Positions 15,692 to 23,827 of a stretch of DNA of 64,000 bases are shown here, piece after piece (within the stretch, counting starts at the first letter, position 1; each line of letters starts with the position of its first letter). Under the pieces are notes generated by a model, which was not told the origin of the DNA, made no database searches, and saw only the letters and a program-made list of their open reading frames with translations. The stretch is from RGIG6178 sp045118975. Lineage in GTDB: Bacteria > Bacillota_I > Bacilli_A > RFN20 > DUOF01. The position numbers and the translations under genes are program-made. The stretch spans positions 1 through 64,000 of the forward strand of contig JBGVCT010000008.1 of assembly GCA_045118975.1 (NCBI GenBank). The letters are read 5' to 3'.

Positions 15692-16525
15692 TTATTTTAT
15701 ATATACTCTAATTAAAAAACTTATCTCTGTTTCGAGTTTATCTAATTGGTTTAGCTTATCTATCGCAGACAAACTAGTTTTGTAATAATATGGTGTCATT
15801 TTAAATAAATTCATTATATCACTATTTGTTTCTAGCACCATATTATCACTAATCTCAACTTCCTCCATCAATGTTAGTCCCTCAATAGTTTCACTCTTTT
15901 TCTCATTTAAATACGCATTCTCATAAAGTATATTTTTTAGTCCTAGCAAATGATTCTTGCCTGGTAATACCCTAATATATACTCCCTCACTATCCAAAAC
16001 CCTATAGAACTCACTCTCATCTATTGGAGCAAAGCAATTTAACATTAAACTCAAAGAATTATCAATAAACGGCAGCTTAGATAAATTAGCGATAAAATAC
16101 TCTATATTTTCTAAATTTTCCATTCTTTTTTTCTTATTTGCCTCATGTATAGCAAATTTAGAAATATCAATACCAAAGCTTTTAACTTGATAAATCTTAG
16201 ACATAGTTCTGTGTAAAAAATTAGTATAATATCCCTCACCACACGCTATATCTAAGAAGTTCATTTTTTCTTTTTTATGATACTTTCTAACTAACTCTAA
16301 TAATTTTTCTTTTAAGCAATGATATTTATCTAAATCAAAAAAATCTTTTCTAGCTAAAATCATTTCCTTATCATCACCACTTGAATCACTAAAGCTTTGA
16401 TTAGCAAGCATTAAATTAGTATATCCCTTACTTGATATATCAAAAGAATGATTATTCATACATTTATATGTTTTTTCGTATTTAAATAAGGTTTTATCAC
16501 AAACCGGACATTTTACAATAGACAT
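15692..16525 (-). CDS. RlmA-like 23S rRNA guanine methyltransferase
   Basis: The 277-residue protein starts with a zinc-binding knuckle (CPVCDKTLFKYEKTYKCMNN followed by HSFD), then a KGYTNLML motif and a Rossmann methyltransferase core with the SAM site FLDIACGEGYY. This is the layout of RlmA (RrmA), which methylates N1 of a guanine in 23S rRNA helix 35 (G745 or G748, E. coli numbering); TlrB-type relatives give macrolide resistance. The ATG at 16525 follows GAGGTGAT; a longer frame has no such site. It lies alone between two terminators. Confidence 0.85.
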   Translation of the reverse strand: MSIVKCPVCDKTLFKYEKTYKCMNNHSFDISSKGYTNLMLANQSFSDSSGDDKEMILARKDFFDLDKYHCLKEKLLELVRKYHKKEKMNFLDIACGEGYYTNFLHRTMSKIYQVKSFGIDISKFAIHEANKKKRMENLENIEYFIANLSKLPFIDNSLSLMLNCFAPIDESEFYRVLDSEGVYIRVLPGKNHLLGLKNILYENAYLNEKKSETIEGLTLMEEVEISDNMVLETNSDIMNLFKMTPYYYKTSLSAIDKLNQLDKLETEISFLIRVYIK

Positions 16526-16564
16526 AATATCACCTCTAATATTTAAGCAAATAACTAATAAAAA

Positions 16565-16585
16565 AGGCAAGAATATTTCTTGCCT
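16565..16585 (-). terminator. Rho-independent terminator after nfnB
   Basis: AGGCAAGAA at 16565-16573 pairs with TTCTTGCCT at 16577-16585 around a 3-base loop, and the minus strand continues into a T-run. Confidence 0.9.
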
Positions 16586-16590
16586 AAATC

Positions 16591-17982
16591 TTATTTGTTT
16601 TGAATGTATTCATGAATACTTGCAGCAGCAGTTTTTCCAGCTCCCATCGCAAGAATTACAGTTGCAGCACCAGTAACTGCATCTCCTCCAGCATATACGC
16701 CTTTAACTGAAGTTGCTCCTTGTTCATTAACAATTATACCACCCCAAGATTCAGTGTCTAATCCCTCGGTAGTAGCCTTAATTAATGGGTTTGGATTTGT
16801 ACCTAAAGACATGATTACACAATCAACATCTAAAGTGAATTCGCTATTAGCTTTAACAACTGGTCTTCTTCTTCCACTCGCATCAGGTTCACCAAGTTCC
16901 ATTTCTACACACTTCATTGCTTTAACAGTTCCTGTTTCATCACCAATTAACTCTATTGGATTAGTTAAAATTCTAAATTCTATACCTTCTTCAATAGCGT
17001 GCTCTACTTCTTCTTTTCTAGCAGGTAATTCTTCCATACCTCTTCTGTATACAATATATACTTTTTCAGCACCTAGACGCAATGCACTTCTTGCTGCATC
17101 CATAGCAACATTTCCTCCACCAACTACAGCAACGCTCCTACTCTCTTTTACAGGAGTTGAAGAATCTTTTTCATAAGCTTTCATTAAATTTACTCTAGTT
17201 AAAATTTCATTAGCACTAAATACTCCCTTTAAATTTTCTCCAGGAATATTCATAAATTTAGGAAGTCCAGCACCACTTCCAATAAATACTGCCTCATAAC
17301 CATATTCACTCATCAACTCATCGATAGAAATTACTCTACCAATAACCATGTTAGTTTCCACTTTAACTCCCATAGCTTTTAATCCATCAATTTCTTTTTG
17401 GACAATTCTCTTAGGAAGTCTAAATTCAGGAATACCATAAACCAATACTCCACCAGCTAAATGAAGCGCCTCATAAATTGTCACTTCATACCCTAATCTA
17501 GCTAAATCCCCAGCACAAGTTAATCCACTAGGACCACTTCCAACAACAGCAACCTTATGACCATTGCTTAAAGGTTTTTCAACACTTCCATCACTATGTG
17601 CGTTATGATAATCCGCAACAAATCTTTCAAGACGACCTATAGCAACAGGTTCTCCTTTAATTCCTCTTATACATTCCCCTTCACATTGACTTTCTTGAGG
17701 ACATACTCTACCACACACTGCAGGTAATGAAGACGATTCATTAATAACCTTATACGCTTCTTCAAATTTACCTTCAGCTACTAGTGATATAAACTCAGGA
17801 ATTCTAATACGCACAGGACAACCTCCCATACACTTAGGATTTCTACAATTAAGACATCTTTTTGCCTCATCAATAGCCATTTCTTCACTATATCCTAAAG
17901 CTACTTCTTCAAAATTCTTTCCTCTTTCTTTAGGATCTTGAACTGGCATTGGATTCTTTACATTAGACATATTAAAAGCCAT
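16591..17982 (-). CDS. nfnB: NfnB-like / GltD-like FAD-dependent NADPH oxidoreductase subunit
   Basis: The 463-residue flavoprotein has an N-terminal region with two 4Fe-4S cluster motifs (AKRCLNCRNPKCMGGCPVRI near residue 40 and CGRVCPQESQCEGECIRG near 95), then FAD- and NADPH-binding Rossmann folds (VAVVGSGPSGLTCAGDLARL and VAVVGGGNVAMDAARSAL). It is one base from the nfnA stop, and this pair fits the NADH-dependent ferredoxin:NADP oxidoreductase Nfn, which bifurcates electrons between NADH, ferredoxin and NADPH. Alone it could be labelled glutamate synthase small subunit GltD, but no large subunit gene lies here. The ATG at 17982 follows AAGGAGG; the longer frame overlaps nfnA and is rejected. 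Confidence 0.9.
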   Translation of the reverse strand: MAFNMSNVKNPMPVQDPKERGKNFEEVALGYSEEMAIDEAKRCLNCRNPKCMGGCPVRIRIPEFISLVAEGKFEEAYKVINESSSLPAVCGRVCPQESQCEGECIRGIKGEPVAIGRLERFVADYHNAHSDGSVEKPLSNGHKVAVVGSGPSGLTCAGDLARLGYEVTIYEALHLAGGVLVYGIPEFRLPKRIVQKEIDGLKAMGVKVETNMVIGRVISIDELMSEYGYEAVFIGSGAGLPKFMNIPGENLKGVFSANEILTRVNLMKAYEKDSSTPVKESRSVAVVGGGNVAMDAARSALRLGAEKVYIVYRRGMEELPARKEEVEHAIEEGIEFRILTNPIELIGDETGTVKAMKCVEMELGEPDASGRRRPVVKANSEFTLDVDCVIMSLGTNPNPLIKATTEGLDTESWGGIIVNEQGATSVKGVYAGGDAVTGAATVILAMGAGKTAAASIHEYIQNK

Positions 17983-17983
17983 C

Positions 17984-18826
17984 TTAGTTTTCCTCCTTTT
18001 TAAATAATTTACAAGCTTTTTCTCTAGCTCTAGCCTCAAATTCAGGATAACTTCTAGATCTGGAAATAGCTTCATCAAAATCAACTTCAAATCCATCAAA
18101 ATCAGGACCATCTACGCAAGCAAATTTAGTTTTACCACCAACTGTAAGTCTACATCCTCCACACATACCAGTACCATCAATCATAATTGGATTCATAGAT
18201 ACCATTGTTTTAATATTATGAGGTTTAGTTGTAGCTACTACAAACTTCATCATAACAAGTGGCCCAATAGCAATAACTTCATCATATTGCTCGCCATCTT
18301 CAATTAATTTAGCAAGTGGAGCAGTTACTACACCCTTTTCTCCAGCACTTCCATCATCAGTCATAAGAAAACATTTATCGCTAACAGCTCTAAATTCATC
18401 TTCTAAAATAACTAAATCTTTATTTCTAAATCCAATAATTGAATGAACTTCACATCCTAAAGAGTGTAATTTTTTAGCAACAGGATAAGCAATAGCACAT
18501 CCAACTCCACCACCAACTACAGCAACCTTCTTTAAACCTTCAGTATGAGTAGGAACTCCAAGAGGACCAACAAAGTCAGTAATATATTCTCCTTCATTCA
18601 AACTATCAAGTTCCATAGTAGTACCACCAACTATTTGATAAATAATAGTAATAGTTCCTTTTTCTCTATTATAATCAGCAACAGTAAGAGGAATTCTCTC
18701 ACTATTATCAAATGGACGCAAAATAATAAATTGCCCTGGTTCTGCCTTCTTTGCTACAAATGGAGCCTCTACCTCCATTAATGTAACTGTAGGATTTAAT
18801 CTTTCTTTTCTAACTATTTTATACAT
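17984..18826 (-). CDS. nfnA: NfnA-like ferredoxin-NADP reductase subunit
   Basis: The 280-residue protein has an FAD-binding beta-barrel (PGQFIILRPFDNSERIPLTV) and an NAD-binding domain (VAVVGGGVGCAIAYPVAKKL). A C-terminal 2Fe-2S site follows, with ligands around DGTGMCGGCRLTV and FACVDGP, the mixed Asp/Cys layout reported for NfnA. It is the small subunit partner of the gene that follows at one base distance. Family members are also called sulfide dehydrogenase beta or PyrK-like; the pairing with nfnB argues for Nfn. NAD kinase follows upstream on the same transcript two bases away, linking the operon to NADP supply. Confidence 0.9.
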   Translation of the reverse strand: MYKIVRKERLNPTVTLMEVEAPFVAKKAEPGQFIILRPFDNSERIPLTVADYNREKGTITIIYQIVGGTTMELDSLNEGEYITDFVGPLGVPTHTEGLKKVAVVGGGVGCAIAYPVAKKLHSLGCEVHSIIGFRNKDLVILEDEFRAVSDKCFLMTDDGSAGEKGVVTAPLAKLIEDGEQYDEVIAIGPLVMMKFVVATTKPHNIKTMVSMNPIMIDGTGMCGGCRLTVGGKTKFACVDGPDFDGFEVDFDEAISRSRSYPEFEARAREKACKLFKKEEN

Positions 18827-18827
18827 T

Positions 18828-19703
18828 CTATTTTTCTCCTTTCTTATCTATAGATGCAACTGCTTTATAAACAGATGTATATAGTGAATCATTTTTATTA
18901 AATCTTATCATCTTCAATGTTGAATTAGATTTTCTCACTTTTATTTCATCAAATGGTGAAACAAAGTATTTAAAACAACCATCAACACTTACTATAACCT
19001 CATTATCCATAACATTAACTTTGTTTGTCATTGATAAACTAACTTCATCTTCCTCGCTAACAACAAGAGGAGTAAAACTTTTAGATTGTGGACATATTGG
19101 AGTAATAACATATGACTTAGATCCATATGAAAGCAATGGTCCACCAGCACTCGCATTATAGGCACTACTACCAACTGGGGTAGCAACAATAACTCCATCC
19201 GCGTAAAATAAATCTTTATCACTTTCATTTACACCAATTAATATTGGAAGAAGTTTAAGTGATAAACCCCTATGAAAAATAATATCGTTGTAGCTAGTAA
19301 AGCTTACAACCTTACCATCTCTATATACTATCTCTCCATCAAGTCCTAATTGATGTACCACTTCATATTCTCCATTAATAATCTTATCTAAGTACCTCTT
19401 ATAATTATCCAACTCCAAAATAGTAAGTGCACCGACTCTTCCCATATTTACACCAACATAAGGAAAATGATATTTACCATACTTACTAGCATACTTTAAT
19501 ACAGTTCCATCCCCACCCAAAACAAGAGCAAAGTCAATTGTAGAAGCCATGCTATCTTCAAAATTATAAAGTTCTAATAACTCAGCAAATTCACTATCAT
19601 CACAATAAATATTTACACTTTTATTTTTTAAATAACTTGCTATCTCTTTAGATATACTATGATCTTTGTCTTTATTGTTATTTACAACAAATAATACATT
19701 CAT
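18828..19703 (-). CDS. nadK: NAD kinase
   Basis: The 291-residue enzyme phosphorylates NAD to NADP. The GGDGT motif is seen in LVLGGDGTVLKYASKYG, and the second conserved region reads VATPVGSSAYNASAGGPLLS, a slight variant of the usual TPTGSTAYxxSAGG. The ATG at 19703 follows GAGGCGAT. The gene ends one base before the start of nfnA, so NADP synthesis and the Nfn transhydrogenase-like pair are expressed together, a sensible functional grouping. Confidence 0.94.
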   Translation of the reverse strand: MNVLFVVNNNKDKDHSISKEIASYLKNKSVNIYCDDSEFAELLELYNFEDSMASTIDFALVLGGDGTVLKYASKYGKYHFPYVGVNMGRVGALTILELDNYKRYLDKIINGEYEVVHQLGLDGEIVYRDGKVVSFTSYNDIIFHRGLSLKLLPILIGVNESDKDLFYADGVIVATPVGSSAYNASAGGPLLSYGSKSYVITPICPQSKSFTPLVVSEEDEVSLSMTNKVNVMDNEVIVSVDGCFKYFVSPFDEIKVRKSNSTLKMIRFNKNDSLYTSVYKAVASIDKKGEK

Positions 19704-19786
19704 CCATATCGCCTCTTTTATAATACACAAACAAAATTATACATTTTTGTAAAAAATGTGTAAATAAACCTATATCAAAATAAAAA

Positions 19787-19809
19787 AAGATAGGCATTAA
19801 TCCTATCTT
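19787..19809 (-). terminator. Rho-independent terminator after the SDR gene
   Basis: AAGATAGG at 19787-19794 pairs with CCTATCTT at 19802-19809 and is followed on the minus strand by a T-run. It lies just after the SDR stop codon. Confidence 0.85.
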
Positions 19810-19830
19810 AATTCATCTTTTTGACACTTA

Positions 19831-20631
19831 TTAAGGTCTTTGACCAAGTCCACCTTCAAGAGTTAATGTTTCTCCAGTCATATACTTGAAGTCAGGATTA
19901 GCAAGTTGAACACATACTCTACCAATTTCTTTTTCAGCATCACCAAAGTGACCCATTGGAGGCATATGAACATTCTTATCAAATGCTTCTGGATATGCAT
20001 TCTTAAATTGTTCTAATTGGCTAGTCCAAGCAAGAGGACATACAACGTTAACATTGATTCCATCTTTACCCCATTCAGTAGCAGCAACTCTACTTAATCC
20101 TCTAATTCCTTCTTTTGCAGCAGCATAAGCGCATTGTCCATAGTTACCAAATAAACCAGCACCACTAGCAAAGTTAATAACACTACCCTTAGTTTCCTTT
20201 AAATAAGGATAACAAGCTTTCATATAATAGAAAGTTGCATATAATCCACTATACATAGCTAAATTAAATTGCTCAGTTGTATGGTCAGCTAAAGTAACAC
20301 CACTAGCACTAGCTTGAGCATTATTAATTAATACATCAATTCTACCGAATTCTTTAATTGTTTCTTCAACAACTTTATTAACAACAGCCTCATTATCAGC
20401 ACCATCATTAACATCAGCAGCAAGAATTAATACTTTAATTCCATATAATCTTTCTAATTCTTCCTTTGCATCCTCTAGTTTTTTTACATTTCTTCCTGTA
20501 ATAACTAGATTAGCACCTTCTTTTGCATAAGCAGTAGCAATACCATAACCAATAGATCCACATCCACCATCGCTAAGTACAGCTCTACCAGCTCCTGTAA
20601 TAATTGCAGTTTTTCCTTCTAAAAATCCCAT
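19831..20631 (-). CDS. Short-chain dehydrogenase/reductase
   Basis: The 266-residue enzyme has the SDR Rossmann fold with the catalytic Ser156 (NFASGAG), Tyr169 and Lys173 (CAYAAAKEG) and an NNAQ motif in place of the usual NNAG. The glycine-rich loop is stretched: TGAGRAVLSDGGCGSIGYGI has about nine residues more than the usual TGxxxGIG. The natural substrate cannot be told; NADP is possible because a TGRN follows the second beta strand. The ATG follows AAGGAGAT. It has its own terminator and no clear operon partner. Confidence 0.88.
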   Translation of the reverse strand: MGFLEGKTAIITGAGRAVLSDGGCGSIGYGIATAYAKEGANLVITGRNVKKLEDAKEELERLYGIKVLILAADVNDGADNEAVVNKVVEETIKEFGRIDVLINNAQASASGVTLADHTTEQFNLAMYSGLYATFYYMKACYPYLKETKGSVINFASGAGLFGNYGQCAYAAAKEGIRGLSRVAATEWGKDGINVNVVCPLAWTSQLEQFKNAYPEAFDKNVHMPPMGHFGDAEKEIGRVCVQLANPDFKYMTGETLTLEGGLGQRP

Positions 20632-20692
20632 ATTTTTATCTCCTTTAACTTTTTCTATCTTACCATTTTATCTTTATAGTTCAAACATTTGG

Positions 20693-21841
20693 CTATCTTT
20701 TAAAGAATATTCTTCCAATTAATGGTCTTTTTGACTTTTGAATAGCATTAACTGGACACACTTCTTGGCAACACCAACATCTAATACATGTTTTCTTTTT
20801 AACTGTAGGGACACTTTTATCCTCCATACATATTGCCCCAGGTGGACAAATTTTTTTACATTCTCCACATTTAATACATTTGGTTTTATCAAACACAGGA
20901 TGTTCTAAAACCATATTCTTAATAACCTTGTGGTCATTTAATAGTTTTAAAGATCTAATACTAACTTCTTCGCTCTTTGCCGGTTCAAACTTAACATCGC
21001 TAAATAAAGATAAATCATCCCCTACAACCTCTATCTTATTTAAATCAAACTCTCCTAGTCCTCTACCGCTTGATAAAATAGAAATAAAACTCTTAGTGTA
21101 ATCAAGCTTCACTATTTCCATAGCCACTCTATCAAGTGCAATTGCATCTTTAGACCCCAGTAGCACATTAGCTTTTTTCTTACTTCCTCCAGTAGCAGGG
21201 CCTTCTCCTTCAAGTCCTTCAATTCCATCCATTATATTGATAAATACTTTATCTTTAAGTTCCTCTTTTATAGCACTATACAAATCTGACATAGCTTCAC
21301 CAAACTCAAGTGGAGATGAACTTTTCACATGCCATTGAGCCTTTTCCAAACCATATATAGTGCCAAATAAATTCTTTTGTGCTCCTGTAAAATAAGCAAG
21401 TCCATGAGTTTTTAATTTAGGAACATTAATCAAGATATCACTCTCTACAATTTGCCTAGAAACATTGAAATCTTTATATCTTTTATATTCTTTGGCACTA
21501 ATAACTTTCAAATCTTTATTATTAGCTAACTCAACTCCAGTTTCATTAATAACTTCCATGGTACCATTAACCCTATAAACCGTTGTCATCTCTTTTGTTG
21601 CAGGATTATCACCAACAATTATTCTAAGATTATACTTTTTCAAGTATTCAATGATTGCTTTAACTACATATGGATGAGTTGTAATTGCTCTCTCCTTTGG
21701 ATGAGGAGATAAAGCGTTAGTTTTAATAAAAACACTCATACCTTCTTTTAAGTTTATTCCCTCTAATAATTGATCTAATAAATAATTGATTTGCTCAGTT
21801 ATATTGTCATAATTATTTGCATATTTAACATACACTTTCAT
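20693..21841 (-). CDS. DUF362 domain protein with two 4Fe-4S clusters
   Basis: The 382-residue protein has an N-terminal DUF362 domain (about 1-300) with typical segments such as FIKTNALSPHPKERAITTHP and NVPKLKTHGLAYFTGAQKN. A C-terminal ferredoxin part follows, with two cluster motifs, CIKCGECKKICPPGAICMED and CIRCWCCQEVCPVNAIQ. It is probably a soluble iron-sulfur protein in electron transfer or cofactor handling; the family has no settled function. The ATG at 21841 follows GGTGAT; the frame opens seven codons earlier without a site. It lies between the SDR and a ZIP transporter, each with its own terminator nearby. Confidence 0.88.
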   Translation of the reverse strand: MKVYVKYANNYDNITEQINYLLDQLLEGINLKEGMSVFIKTNALSPHPKERAITTHPYVVKAIIEYLKKYNLRIIVGDNPATKEMTTVYRVNGTMEVINETGVELANNKDLKVISAKEYKRYKDFNVSRQIVESDILINVPKLKTHGLAYFTGAQKNLFGTIYGLEKAQWHVKSSSPLEFGEAMSDLYSAIKEELKDKVFINIMDGIEGLEGEGPATGGSKKKANVLLGSKDAIALDRVAMEIVKLDYTKSFISILSSGRGLGEFDLNKIEVVGDDLSLFSDVKFEPAKSEEVSIRSLKLLNDHKVIKNMVLEHPVFDKTKCIKCGECKKICPPGAICMEDKSVPTVKKKTCIRCWCCQEVCPVNAIQKSKRPLIGRIFFKR

Positions 21842-21874
21842 TTTTATCACCACGTATATCATTATATAAAAAAA

Positions 21875-21897
21875 GAGAATTTTTTTTAGTTATTCTC
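21875..21897 (-). terminator. Rho-independent terminator after the second ZIP gene
   Basis: GAGAAT at 21875-21880 pairs with ATTCTC at 21892-21897 and the minus strand continues with seven T. It is between the ZIP gene and the DUF362 gene. Confidence 0.7.
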
Positions 21898-21976
21898 TTC
21901 ATTTTTTTCTATATTATGTACAACAACTTTGGTTGTATTTTCCATATCATATTCACATTAATATAAAGTCATTATC

Positions 21977-22765
21977 TTATCCTAATGCGACATCCAAAAT
22001 CATCATAATTATAAACCCCATTATCACTCCTAAACTGGCATGATTTTTATTTTCCTTAGTTGCCTCAGGAATAAGTTCTCTAGACACAACACATATCATA
22101 CACCCAGCTGCAAATGACAGCAAAAAAGGTAATATTGATCGAGCAAAATTCACAAGTACAACACCAAGTAACCCAGCTATTGGTTCTACCATTCCACTAG
22201 CTTGACCATACCCAAAACTTTTAAGGCAAGAATACCCCTCTCTTCTTAAGGGAAGAGAAACTCCTGCACCTTCTGGAAAGTTTTGCACACCTATTCCCAA
22301 TGCTAATAAAGAGGCTGCAATAATGCTTGTCCCTGAAACACCTAAAGATGCAGAAGCAAAAGCAACACCTATTGCTAAACCTTCAGGAATATTGTGAAGC
22401 GTAATTGCTCCAATAAGCAAGATACTTCTTTTCTTACTTTCATTTACATTTTTTACGCCCAATAATTTATCTAGCAATATATCAGAAACAATAACAAATG
22501 CTCCCCCACATAAAAAGCCAACGGCAGGAGCAAGCCATATTATATTTCCACTTTCCCCACTTAATTCAATAGCTGGATTTAATAAAGACCAAAAAGAAGC
22601 TGCAATCATAACACCCGAAGCAAAACCTAGAAGTAAATTTAATACTTTATAATTGATTTTTTTGAATAAAAACACACTAGAAGCCCCCAGTGCTGTAACA
22701 AACCATGTAAATAAAGTTGCGATTAATGCTTGTGTTTCTGCTCTAAGTCCCATAAAAAATTCCAT
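21977..22765 (-). CDS. ZIP family metal transporter (second copy)
   Basis: The 262-residue membrane protein is a paralogue of the ZIP transporter at 5869-6651. The metal-site helices read HNIPEGLAIGVAFAS and QNFPEGAGVSLPLR. The first NxxPEG is conserved as in the other copy, while the loop between helices 3 and 4 here lacks the histidine cluster (it reads LDKLLGVKNVNESKKRS). This difference suggests the two copies differ in metal or regulation. The start follows GGGGAA. An AT-rich palindrome lies upstream at 22834-22854. Confidence 0.92.
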   Translation of the reverse strand: MEFFMGLRAETQALIATLFTWFVTALGASSVFLFKKINYKVLNLLLGFASGVMIAASFWSLLNPAIELSGESGNIIWLAPAVGFLCGGAFVIVSDILLDKLLGVKNVNESKKRSILLIGAITLHNIPEGLAIGVAFASASLGVSGTSIIAASLLALGIGVQNFPEGAGVSLPLRREGYSCLKSFGYGQASGMVEPIAGLLGVVLVNFARSILPFLLSFAAGCMICVVSRELIPEATKENKNHASLGVIMGFIIMMILDVALG

Positions 22766-22833
22766 TTTTATTCCCCTAATTAAAATATGAAAATTATCTC
22801 ATCCAATCTAGGCTATCACATGTTTTTCGATCC

Positions 22834-22854
22834 AATAATATTAAAAATATTATT
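22834..22854. promoter_or_regulatory. AT-rich palindrome between the second ZIP gene and cdsA
   Basis: AATAATATT at 22834-22842 and AATATTATT at 22846-22854 form a perfect 9-bp inverted repeat around AAA, between the divergent second ZIP gene and cdsA. Its size and AT-rich symmetry resemble Fur-family operators, but in such AT-rich DNA chance is possible. A TATAAT at 22906-22911 is a likely -10 box for cdsA. Confidence 0.35.
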
Positions 22855-22969
22855 TTAAATCTAATAATTCTTTTTTAATATCTAGCAATATAGCACCTCT
22901 TTTGTTATAATCATAAACAGTATTTAAGTAAATTAATATTAATATAATTAATATTGGAGGTAACATATT

Positions 22970-23818
22970 ATGAAAAACAGAGTTATAACAGCAATTATTT
23001 TATTAGCACTAATAATACCGCCTATTTTCATTGGTGGTATTGCATATTTGATAGTGGCAACACTAATACTAGCATTATCAACACATGAACTATTATCAGT
23101 AAATAAATCTCCTTTTTGGGTTCAAATAATCGCCATTGCTATGGTTATTGGCGCAAGTATCTATTCTTATTTAACTGTAGATAATAGATTCCTTGGTATC
23201 AATGCATTGTTTATTGTTTTACCTTTCTTTACTTTCTTTACTATCGCTATATTCGATAAAAAAAGAACATTGTTAGATGCGGTTTATAATTCTTCAATGA
23301 CTACTCTTGTCTCAATATTTGCACTTGCATTAATGGAGCTTAGACTTACTTTTGATAATGTAAACTTATTCCTATATGTTTTATTAACAAACACTGCCGT
23401 AGATACATGTGCTTTATTTGTTGGTTGTAAATTCGGTAAGCATAAATTAAATCCTAGAATTTCACCTAAAAAATCTATAGAGGGAGCAATAGGTGGAATT
23501 GTTGGTGGTCTACTAATTGGTACTTTATTTGGAATCCTATTCCCTATTGCAACTAACGCAAATAGTGATTTTATTAATATTGCTTTTGAACCAAATTTCT
23601 CAGCAATTAACATTTTAAACATTGCAGGATTAACTGCCATCTTAACTATTATTGGTCAAATTGGTGATCTTGCATTTAGTATGATTAAAAGACACTTTGA
23701 AGTTAAAGACTTTTCAAATATTCTTCCAGGACATGGAGGATTTGGAGATAGAATTGATAGCACATGTTTCAATGCAATTACAGTTGCCACTGTGCTTTCT
23801 ATATTCATGATTTTATAA
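22970..23818 (+). CDS. cdsA: Phosphatidate cytidylyltransferase
   Basis: The 282-residue integral membrane enzyme makes CDP-diacylglycerol from phosphatidate and CTP, the branch point of phospholipid synthesis. The CdsA signature is clear as SMIKRHFEVKDFSNILPGHG followed by GFGDRID near the C-terminus. About eight hydrophobic segments come before it. The ATG follows GGAGGT. It is the first gene of a plus-strand operon with rseP (9 bases downstream) and polC, the usual Bacilli order but without dxr and proS in between. Confidence 0.96.
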   Translation: MKNRVITAIILLALIIPPIFIGGIAYLIVATLILALSTHELLSVNKSPFWVQIIAIAMVIGASIYSYLTVDNRFLGINALFIVLPFFTFFTIAIFDKKRTLLDAVYNSSMTTLVSIFALALMELRLTFDNVNLFLYVLLTNTAVDTCALFVGCKFGKHKLNPRISPKKSIEGAIGGIVGGLLIGTLFGILFPIATNANSDFINIAFEPNFSAINILNIAGLTAILTIIGQIGDLAFSMIKRHFEVKDFSNILPGHGGFGDRIDSTCFNAITVATVLSIFMIL

Positions 23819-23827
23819 GGAGGAAAT

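Noticed and set aside
16591..17982. Glutamate synthase small subunit GltD as the main call
   Set aside because: No large subunit gene is nearby and the gene is coupled with an NfnA-type partner; the Nfn reading fits better.
22766..22969. Riboswitch upstream of cdsA or of the second ZIP gene
   Set aside because: No conserved riboswitch core or terminator-antiterminator pair is visible; only an AT-rich palindrome and a -10 box.
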